Positions 54,386-64,000 of a stretch of DNA of 64,000 nucleotides are shown piece after piece (position 1 is the first letter of the stretch; every line of letters starts with the position of its first letter). The translations under genes were made by a program, and so were the position numbers. The stretch comes from Xanthostigma xanthostigma. Taxonomy: Eukaryota > Arthropoda > Insecta > Raphidioptera > Raphidiidae. The notes under the pieces are model-generated. The model ran no database searches. It had not been told where the DNA came from and saw nothing but the letters and a program-made list of their open reading frames with translations. The DNA is taken from assembly GCA_963575645.1 (NCBI GenBank), contig OY754465.1, positions 30,205,501 to 30,269,500 on the forward strand, given 5' to 3'.

Positions 54386-57300
54386 ACAATTAGGTGCAAA
54401 TGAGTCTTTATAGGCAAAATTGCTTTATTTCATGAAGGTAAGTCTATTTACACTATAACATTCAGGTTTGGATCATTCTCTCATAAGAAAATGCAAACTG
54501 CATATTAACCATTATTTTAACGCATACAAGCAATTTTTACATGCTTTATGACAGTTACGGGCAAATGAGTCCTTATAGGCAAAATTGCTTTATTTCATGA
54601 AGGTAAGTCTATTTACACTATAATATTCAGGTTTGGATCATTCTCTCATAAGAAAATGCAAACTGCATATTAACCATTATTTTAACGCAGACAAGCAGTT
54701 TTTACATGCTTCACGACAATTGCGTGCAAATGAGTCCTTATAGGCAAAATTGCTTTATTTCATGAAGGTTAGTCTATTTACACTATAACATTCAGGTTTG
54801 GATCATTCTCTCATAAGAAAATGCAAACTGCATATTAACCATTATTTAAACGCAGACAAGCAGTTTTTACATGCTTTACGACAATTAGGTGCAAATGAGT
54901 CTTTATAGGCAAAATTACTTTATTTCATGAAAGTTAGTCTATTTACACTATAACATTCAGGTTTGGATCATTCTCTCATAAGAAAATGCAAACTGCATAT
55001 TAACCATTATTTAAACGCAGACAATCAGTTTTTACATGCTTTACGACAATTAAGTGCAAATGAGTCCTTGTAGGCAAAATTGCTTTATTTTACAAAGGTA
55101 AGTCTATTTTTACTAAAACATTCAGGTTTGGATCATTCTCTCATAAGAAAATGCAAACTGCATATTTACTATCATTTTAACGCATACAACAGTTTTTACA
55201 TGCTTTATGACAATTAGGTGCAAATGAGTCTTTATAGGCAAAATTGCTTTATTTCATGAAGGAAAGTCTATTTACACTATAACATTCAGGTTTGGATCAT
55301 TCTCTCATAAGAAAATGCAAACTGCATATTAACCATTATTTTAACGCATACAAGCAATTTTTACATGCTTTATGACAATTAGGGGCAAATGAGTCCTTAT
55401 AGGCAAAATTGCTTTATTTCATGAAGGTAAGTCTATTTACACTATAATATTTAGGTCTGGATCATTCTCTCATAAGAAAATGCAAACTGCATATTAACCA
55501 TTATTTTAACGCTACAAGCAGTTTTTACATGCTTTATGACAATTAGGGGCAAATGAGTCCCTATAGGCAAAATTGCTTTATTTCATGAAGGTAAGTCTAT
55601 TTACACTATAAAATTCAGGTTTGGATCATTCTCTCATAAGAAAATGCAAACTGCATATTAACCATTATTTTAACGCAGACAAGCAGTTTTTACATGCTTC
55701 ACGACAATTGCGTGCAAATTAGTCCTTATAGGCAAAATTGCTTTATTTTTCAAAGGTAAGTTTATTTACACTATAACATTCAGGTTTGGATCATTCTCTC
55801 ATAAGAAAATGCAAACTGCATATTAACCATTATTAAAACGCATACAAGCAGTTTTTACATGCTTTACGACAATTAGGTGCAAATGAGTCTTTATAGGCAA
55901 AATTGCTTTATTTCATGAGGGTAAGTCTATTTACACTATAACATTCAGGTTTGGATCATTCTCTCATAAGAAAATGCAAACTGCATATTAACCATTATTT
56001 TAACGCATACAAGCAGTTTTTACATGCTTTATGACAATTAGGGACAAATGAGTCCTTATAGGCAAAATTGCTTTATTTCATGAAGGTTAGTCTATTTACA
56101 CTATAACATTCAGGTTTGGTTCATTCTCTCATAAGAAAATGCAAACTGCATATTAACCATTATTTAAACGCAGACAAGCAGTTTTTACATGCTTTACGAC
56201 AATTAGGTGCAAATGAGTCCTTATAGGCAAAATTGCTTTATTTTACAAAGGTAAGTCTATTTTTACTAGAACATTCAGGTTTGAATCATTTTCTCATAAG
56301 AAAATGCAAACTGCATATTAACTATTATTTTAACGCATACAAGCAGTTTTTACAAGCTTTATAACAATTAGTTGCAAATGAGTCCTTATAGGCAAAATTG
56401 CTTTATTTTATGAGGGTAAGTCTATTTACACTATAACATTCAGGTTTGGATCATTCGCTCATAAGAAAATGCAAACTGCATATTTACTATCATTTTAACG
56501 CATACAAGCAGTTTCTACATGCTTTATGACAATTAGGTGCAAATGAGTCTTTATAGGCAAAATTGCTTTATTTCATGAAGGTAAGTCTGTTTACACTATA
56601 ACATTCAGGTTTGGATCATTCTCTCATAAGAAAATGCAAACTGCATATTAACCATTATTTTAACGCATACAAGCAATTTTTACATGCTTTATGACAATTA
56701 GGGGCAAATGAGTCCTTATAGGCAAAATTGCTTTATTTCATGAAGGTAAGTCTATTTACACTATAATATTCAGGTCTGGATCATTCTCTCATAAGAAAAT
56801 GCAAACTGCATATTAACCATTATTTTAACGCTACAAGCAGTTTTTACATGCTTTATGATAATTAGGGGCAAATGAGTCCTTATAGGCAAAATTGCTTTAT
56901 TTCATGAAGGTAAGTCTATTTACACTATAACATTCAGGTTTGGATCATTCTCTCATAAGAAAATGCAAACTGCATATTAACCATTATTTAAACGCAGACA
57001 AGCAGTTTTTACATGCTTTACGACAATTAGGTGCAAGTGAGTCTTTATAGGCAAAATTGCTTTATTTCATGAGGGTAAGTCTATTTACACTATAACATTC
57101 AGGTTTGGATCATTCTCTCATAAGAAAATGCAAACTGCATATTAACCATTATTTTAACGCATACAAGCAGTTTTTACATGCTTTATGACAATTAGGGGCA
57201 AATGAGTCCTTATAGGCAAAATTGCTTTATTTCATGAATGTTAGTCTATTTACACTATAACATTCAGGTTTGGATCATTCACTCATAAGAAAATGCAAAC

Positions 57301-57900
57301 TGCATATTAACCATTATTTAAACGCAGACAAGCAGTTTTTACATGCTTTACGACAATTAGGTGCAAATGAGTCTTTATAGGCAAAATTGCTTTATATCAT
57401 GAGGGTAAGTCTATTTACACTATAACATTCAGGTTTGGATCATTCTCTCATAAGAAAATGCAAACTGCATATTTACTATCATTTTAACGCATACAAGCAG
57501 TTTTTACATGCTTTATGACAATTAAGTGCAAATGAGTCTTTATAGGCAAAATTGCTTTATTTCATGAGGGTAAGTCTATTTACACTATAACACTCAGGTT
57601 TGGATCATTCTCTCATAAGAAAATTCAAACTGCATATTAACCATTATTTTAACGCTGATAAGCAGTTTTTACATGCTTTACGACAATTAAGTGCAAATGA
57701 GTCCTTATAGGCAAAATTGCTTTATATTACAAAGGTAAGTCTATTTTCACTATAACATTCAGGTTTGGATCTTTCTCTCATAAGAAAATGCAAACTGCAT
57801 ATTAACTATTATTTTAACGCATACAAGCAGTTTTTACAAGCTTTATGACAATTAGGTGCAAATGAGTCCTTATAGGCAAAATTGCTTTATTTCATTAGGG
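54385..57900 (+). repeat. Right copy of the 6.26-kb-offset duplication
   Basis: Partner of 47,790-51,680. It carries a two-monomer deletion whose join lies inside one chimeric unit at about 54,910-54,935, and a one-base deletion near 55,187. It stops matching near 57,880-57,900, where cattagggtaag and atttactctataac appear and the partner has catgagggtaag and a later gcgtattaacc. Confidence 0.85.
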
Positions 57901-58746
57901 TAAGTCTATTTACTCTATAACATTCAGGTTTGGATCATTCTCTCATAAGAAAATGCAAACTGCATATTTACTATCATTTTAACGCATACAAGCAGTTTTT
58001 ACATGCTTAATGACAATTAGGTGCAAATGAGTCTTTATAGGCAAAATTGCTTTATTTTACAAAGGTAAGTCTATTTACACTATACATTCAGGTTTGGATC
58101 ATTCTCTCGTAAGAAAATGCAAACTGCATATTAACCATTATTTAAACGCAGACATGCAGTTTTTACATGCTTTACGACAATTAAGTGCAAATGAGTCTTT
58201 ATAGGCAAAATTGCTTAATTTCATGAGGGTAAGTCTATTTACACTATAACATTCAGGTTTGGATCATTCTCTCATAAGAAAATGCAAACTGCATATTTAC
58301 TATCATTTTTACGCAGACAAGCAGTTTTTACATGCTTCACGACAATTGCGTGCAAATGAGTCCTTATAGGCAAAATTGCTTTATTTTACAAAGGTAAGTC
58401 TATTTACACTATATATTCAGGTTTAAATCATTCTCTCGTAAGAAAATGCAAACTGCATATTAACCATTATTTAAACGCAGACAAGCAGTTTTTACATGCT
58501 TTATGACAATTAGGTGCAAATGAGTCTTTATAGGCAAAATTGCTTTATTTCATGAGGGTAAGTCTATTTACACTATAACATTCAGGTTTGGATCATTTTC
58601 TTATAAGAAAATGCAAACTGCATATTAACCATTATTTTTACGCATACAAGCAGTTTTTACATGCTTTATGACAATTAGGGGCAAATGAGTCCTTATAGGC
58701 AAAATTGCTTTATTTCATGAAGGTTAGTCTATTTACACTATAACAT
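57900..58746 (+). repeat. Mixed monomers between larger blocks
   Basis: About five units of ordinary subtypes. Variants resemble those at 35.3-36.2 kb: ctatacattcagg and ctatatattcagg with a missing base, ctctcgtaag, gcttaatttcatg and ggtttaaatcattc. The block therefore looks like another descendant of that stretch. Nothing other than satellite is seen. Confidence 0.6.
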
Positions 58747-61700
58747 TCAGGTTTGGATCATTCTCTCATAAGAAAATGCAAACTGCATATTAACCATTAT
58801 TTAAACGCATACAAGCAGTTTTTACATGCTTTATGACAATTAGGTGCAAATGAGTCTTTATAGGCAAAATTGCTTTAGATCATGAAGGTAAGTCTATTTA
58901 CACTATAACATTCAGGTTTGGATCATTCTCTCATAAGAAACTGCAAACTGCATATTAACCATTATTTTAACGCATACAAGCAGTTTTTACATGCTTTATG
59001 ACAATTAGGGCCAAATGAGTCCTTATAGGCAAAATTGCTTTATTTCATGAAGGTAAGTCTATTTACACTGTAATATTCAGGTTTAAATCATTCTCTCATA
59101 AGAAAATGCAAACTGCATATTAACCATTATTTTAACGCTACAAGCAGTTTTTACATGCTTTATGACAATTAGGGGCAAATGAGTCCTTATAGGCAAAATT
59201 GCTTTATATCATGAAGGTAAGTCTATTTACACTATAACATTCAGGTTTGGATCATTCTCTCATAAGAAAATGCAAACTGCATATTAACCATTATTTTAAC
59301 GCAGACAAGCAGTTTTTACATGCCTCACGACAATTGTGTGCAAATGAGTCCTTATAGGCAAAATTGCTTTATTTTACACAGGTTAGTTTATTTACACTAT
59401 AACATTCAGGTTTGGATCATTCTTTCATAAGAAAATGCAAACTGCATATTAACCATTTTTTTAACGCAGACAAGCAGTTTTTACATGCTTTACGACAATT
59501 AGGTGCAAATGATCCTTTATAGGCAAAATTGCGTTATTTCATGAGGGTAAGTCTATTTACACTATAACATTCAGGTTTGGATCATTCTCTCATAAGAAAA
59601 TGCAAACTGCATATTTACTATCATTTTCACGCAGACAAGCAGTTTTTACATGCTTCACCTCAATTGCGTGCAAATGAGTCCTTATAGGCAAAATTGCTTT
59701 ATTTTACAAAGGTAAGTCTATTTACACTATAACATTCAGGTTTGGATCATTCTCTCATAAGAAAATGCAAACTGCATATTAACCATTATTTTAACGCATA
59801 CAAGCAGTTTTTACATGCTTTATGACAATTAGGGGCAAATAAGTCCTTATAGGCAAAATTGCTTTATTTTTTGAAGGTAAGTCTATTTACACTATAACAT
59901 TCAGGTTTGGATCATTCTCTCATAAGAAAATGCAAACTGCATATTAACCATTATTTTAACGCCTACAAGCAGTTTTTACAAGCTTTATGACAATTAGGTG
60001 CAAATGAGTCCTTATAGGCAAAATTGCCTTTTTTTATGAGGGTAAGTCTATTTACACTATAACATTCAGGTTTGGATCACTCGCTCATAAGAAAATGCAA
60101 ACTGCATATTTACTATCATTTTAACGCATACAAGCAGTTTTTACATGCTTTATGACAATTAGGTGCAAATGAGTCTTTATAGGCAAAATTGCTTTATTTC
60201 ATGAAGGTAAGTCTATTTACACTATAACATTCAGGTTTGGATCATTCTCTCATAAGAAAATGCAAACTGCATATTAACCATTATTTTAACGCATACAAGC
60301 AGTTTTTACATGCTTTATGACAATTAGGGCCAAATGAGTCCTTATAGGCAAAATTGCTTTATTTTTTGAAGGTAAGTCTATTTACACTATAACATTCAGG
60401 TTTGGATCATTCTCTCATAAGAAAATGCAAACTGCATATTAACCATTATTTTAACGCTGACAAGCAGTTTTTACATGCTTAACGACAATTAAGTGCAAAT
60501 GAGTCCTTATAGGCAAAATTGCTTTATTATACAAAGGTAAGTCTATTTTCACTATAACATTCAGGTTTGGATCATTCTCTCATAAGAAAATGCAAACTGC
60601 ATATTAACCATTATTTTAACGCTACAAGCAGTTTTTACATGCTTTATGACAATTAAGGTCAAATGAGTCCTTATAGGCAAAATTGCTTTATATCATGAAG
60701 GTAAGTCTATTTACACTATAACATTCAGGTTTGGATCATTCTCTCATAAGAAAATGCAAACTGCATATTAACCATTATTTTAGAGCAGACAAGCAGTTTT
60801 TACATGCTTCACGACAATTGCGTGCAAATGAGTCCTTATAGGCAAAATTGCTTTATTTTACAAAGGTGAGTTTATTTACACTATAACATTCAGGTTTGGA
60901 TCATTCTCTCATAAGATAATGCAAACTGCATATTAACCATTATTTTAACGCAGACAAGCAGTTTTTACATGCTTTACGACAATTAGGTGCAAATGAGTCT
61001 TTATAGGCAAAATTGCTTTATTTCATAAGGGTAAGTCTATTTAAACTATAACATTCAGGTTTGGATCATTCTCTCATAAGAAACTGCAAACTGCATATTT
61101 ACTATCATTTTCACGAAGACAAGCAGTTTTTACATGCTTCACGACAATTGCGTGCAAATGAGTCCTTATAGGCAAAATTGCTTTATTTTACAAAGGTAAG
61201 TCTATTTACACTATATCATTCAGGTTTGGATCATTCTCTCATAAGAAAATAAAAACTGCATTTATTAACCATTATTTAAACGCAGACAAGCAGTTTATAC
61301 ATGCTTTACGACAATTAGGTGCAAATGAGTCTTTATAGGCAAAATTGCTTTATTTCATGAGGGTAAGTCTATTTACACTATAACATTCAGGTTTGGATCA
61401 TTCTCTCATAAGAAAATGCAAACTGCATATTAACCATTATTTTAACGCAGACAAGCAGTTTTTACATGCTTTACGACAATTAGGTGCAAATGAGTCTTTA
61501 TAGGCAAAATTGCTTTATTTCATGAGGGTAAGTCTATTTACACTATAACATTCAGGTTTGGATCATTCTCTCATAAGAAAATGCAAACTGCATATTAACC
61601 ATTATTTTAACGCAGACAAGCAGTTTTTACATGCTTTACGACAATTAGGTGCAAATAAGTCCTTATAGGCAACATTGCTTTATTTTACAAAGGTAAGTCT

Positions 61701-63199
61701 ATTTTCACTATAACATTCAGGTTTGGATCATTCTCTCATAAGAAAATGCAAACTGCATATTAACCATTATTTTAACGCTACAAGCAGTTTTTACATGCTT
61801 TATGACAATTAGGGGCAAATGAGTCCTTATAGGCAAAATTGCTTTATTTCATGAAGGTAAGTCTATTTACACTATAACATTCAGGTTTGGATCATTCTCT
61901 CATAAGAAAATGCAAACTGCATATTAACCATTATTTTAACGCAGACAAGCTATTTTTACATGCTTCACGACAATTGCGTGCAAATGAGTCCTTATAGGCA
62001 AAATTGCTTTATTTTACAAAGGTAAGTTTATTTACACTATAACATTCAGGTTTGGATCATTCTCTCATAAGAAAATGCAAACTGCATATTAACCATTATT
62101 TAAACGCAGACAATCAGTTTTTACATGCTTTACGACAATTAGATGTAAATGCGTCTTTATAGGCAAAATTGCTTTATTTCATGAGGGTAAGTCTATTTAC
62201 ACTATAACATTCAGGTTTGGATCATTCTCTCATAAGAAAATGCAAACTGCATATTAACCATTATTTTAACGCATACAAGCAGTTTTTACATGCTTTTTGA
62301 CAATTAGGTGCAAATGAGTCTTTATAGACAAAATTGCTTTATTTCATGAGGGTAAGTCTATTTACACTATACCATTCAGGTTTGGATCATTCTCTCATAA
62401 GAAAATGCAAACTGCATATTAACCATTATTTTAACGCTGACAAGCAGTTTTTACATGCTTTACGACAATTAAGTGCAAATGAGTCCTTATAGGCAAAATT
62501 GCTTTATTTTACAGAGGTAAGTCTATTTTCACTATAACATTCAGGTTTGGATCATTCTCTCATAAGAAAATGCAAACTGCATATTAACCATTATTTTAAC
62601 ATATACAAGCAGTTTTTACATGCTTTATGACAATTAGGGGCAAATGAGTCCTTATAGGCAAACTGCTTTATTTTATGAAGGTAAGTCTATTTACACTATA
62701 ACATTCAGGTTTGGATCATTCTCTCATAAGAAAATGCAAACTGCATATTAACCATTATTTAAACGCAGACAAGCAGTTTTTACATGCTTTACGACAATTA
62801 GGTGCAAATGAGTCCTTATAGGCAAAATTGCTTTATTTTATGAAGGTAAGTCTATTTACACTATAACATTCAGGTTTGGATCATTCTCTCATAAGAAAAT
62901 GCAAACTGCATATTAACCATTATTTTAACGCATACAAGCAGTTTTTACATGCTTTATGACAATTAGGGCCAAATGAGTCCTTATAAGCAAAATTGCTTTA
63001 TTTCATGAGGGTAAGTCTATTTACACTATAACATTCAGGTTTGGATCATTCGCTCATAAGAAAATGCAAACTGCATATTAACCATTATTTTAACATATAC
63101 AAGCAGTTTTTACATGCTTTATGACAATTAGGGGCAAATGAGTCCTTATAGGCAAAATTGCTTTATTTTATGAAGGTAAATCTATTTACACTATAACAT
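58747..63199 (+). repeat. First copy of a 4,453-bp repeat (27 monomers)
   Basis: The block starts repeating at about 63,200. Markers at exactly 4,453 bp are tttagatcatgaagg (58,874/63,327), agaaactgcaaactgc (near 58,937/63,390), tacactgtaa (59,064/63,517), a gacaattgcg/gtgtg unit, and gatcctttat with gcgttattt (59,511/63,964). This copy has a higher share of private changes than the 13.19-kb copies, for example gcctcacgac, cacctcaattg, attttagagcag and aaataaaaactgcatttatt near 61,250. Confidence 0.8.
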
Positions 63200-64000
63200 T
63201 CAGGTTTGGATCATTCTCTCATAAGAAAATGCAAACTGCATATTAACCATTATTTAAACGCATTCAAGCAGTTTTTACATGCTTTATGACAATTAGGTGC
63301 AAATGAGTCTTTATAGGCAAAATTGCTTTAGATCATGAAGGTAAGTCTATTTACACTATAACATTCAGGTTTGGATCATTCTCTCATAAGAAACTGCAAA
63401 CTGCATATTAACCATTATTTTAACGCATACAAGCAGTTTTTACATGCTTTATGACAATTAGGGCCAAATGAGTCCTTATAGGCAAAATTGCTTTATTTCA
63501 TGAAGGTAAGTCTATTTACACTGTAATATTCAGGTTTGGATCATTCTCTCATAAGAAAATGCAAACTGCATATTAACCATTATTTTAACGCTACAAGCAG
63601 TTTTTACATGCTTTATGACAATTAGGGGCAAATGAGTCCTTATAGACAAAATTGCTTTATATCATGAAGGTAAGTCTATTTACACTATAACATTCAGGTT
63701 TGGATCATTCTCTCATAAGAAAATGCAAACTGCATATTAACCATTATTTTAACGCAGACAAGCAGTTTTTACATGCTTCACGACAATTGCGTGCAAATGA
63801 GTCCTTATAGGAAAAATTGCTTTATTTTACATAGGTAAGTTTATTTACACTATAACATTCAGGTTTGGATCATTCTTTCATAAGAAAATGCAAACTGCAT
63901 ATTAACCATTTTTTTAACGCAGACAAGCAGTTTTTACATGCTTTACGACAATTAAGTGCAAATGATCCTTTATAGGCAAAATTGCGTTATTTCATGAGGG
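63200..64000 (+). repeat. Second copy of the 4,453-bp repeat, cut by the window edge
   Basis: Matches 58,747-59,547 and still matches at the last base, so the duplication continues outside the window. Small differences include cattcaag at about 63,261 against catacaag, and gcaaatgagtcc versus private single-base changes. The left border is set by ggtaaatct here against ggttagtct in the partner. Confidence 0.8.

Larger units (their letters stand above)
1..64000. repeat. Uninterrupted 165-bp satellite DNA array (whole window)
   Basis: The whole window is head-to-tail copies of one unit of about 165 bp. Taking attatt as an arbitrary unit start, units begin at 1, 165, 330 and so on, and the last begins at 63,908 and is cut by the window edge; that gives about 388 units. 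All run in the same orientation. Landmarks recur in almost every unit: a dyad around aagcag/tgctt, gagtcctta or gagtcttta, gcaaaattgc, aaggtaagtc, cattcaggtttggatcat and atgcaaactgcat. Composition is about 32% G+C. No stretch above a few bases fails to fit the unit, so there is no room for a gene or inserted element. Although 165 is divisible by three, every frame carries stops, which argues against coding. The format is that of eukaryotic centromeric, pericentromeric or subtelomeric satellites; the location and the species are not shown by the sequence. Confidence 0.98.

Noticed and set aside
1-64000. CENP-B box
   Set aside because: The closest start is ttcgctcat in the cgctca subtype, but the required CGGG core does not follow. 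I saw no match on either strand.
1-64000. CRISPR array
   Set aside because: Repeats are contiguous 165-bp units with no short repeat separated by unique spacers; variation is satellite-type substitution.
1-64000. Giant repetitive protein gene, because 165 is a multiple of three
   Set aside because: All six frames contain stop codons in each unit, and the 164-bp subtype would shift the frame repeatedly.
1-64000. Telomere-type or simple-sequence repeats
   Set aside because: No run of TTAGGG-, TTTAGGG- or TTAGG-type short tandem repeats. The ttagggg in many units is one isolated match within the monomer.
1-64000. Polyadenylation signals on the minus strand (aataaa from tttatt)
   Set aside because: They occur in most units simply because gctttattt is part of the consensus; there is no gene for them to serve.

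Overview
The window is one uninterrupted tandem satellite array from base 1 to base 64,000, and both edges lie inside it. The unit is about 165 bp (a common subtype is 164 bp) and about 32% G+C (53 of 165 in the monomer at 165-329). From the phase of the first and last units I estimate about 388 head-to-tail monomers, all in one orientation. I found no gene, RNA gene, transposon, CRISPR array or unique sequence. All six reading frames are closed within each monomer. This is typical of eukaryotic nuclear heterochromatin (centromeric, pericentromeric or subtelomeric). I do not recognise the satellite family, so plant versus animal and species stay open.

Monomers are a mosaic of a few subtypes, separated by linked variants. 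These include the bases after the conserved aacg (catacaag, cagacaag, ctacaag or ctgacaag), the block near base 35 (tttatgac, tttacgac, ttcacgac or aagctttatgac), the block near base 90 (catgaagg, catgaggg, ttacaaagg or ttatgaagg), ctctca versus cgctca, and the end block (aaccatt, tactatc or aactatt).

Above the monomer there is nested, irregular higher-order structure, which I traced by following rare variants at constant offsets. Region 1-7.3 kb contains a 3,302-bp duplication and is partly repeated at 10.6-13.4 kb. Region 7.3-30.7 kb is dominated by a 13,190-bp repeat (about 80 monomers). It can be read as a 9,562-bp duplication (58 monomers) enlarged by a 3,628-bp tandem duplication (22 monomers). 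Region 31.4-45 kb is more mixed and holds two diverged cassettes that recur several times. Region 45-48.2 kb is a displaced copy of 28.3-31.4 kb. Region 50.7-54.4 kb copies 37.8-41.9 kb (offset 12,856 bp). Region 54.4-57.9 kb copies 47.8-51.7 kb (offset about 6,262 bp). From 58.75 kb to the right edge a 4,453-bp repeat is starting its second copy.

Comparing copies shows how the array changes: single-monomer gains and losses, chimeric monomers at apparent crossover points, and short conversion-like patches. The best candidate for something noteworthy is this record of recent multi-scale amplification. Small conserved elements also recur in most monomers: three short dyads and a near-perfect 5' splice-donor-like motif. 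Identity levels are by eye; I could not compute alignments.
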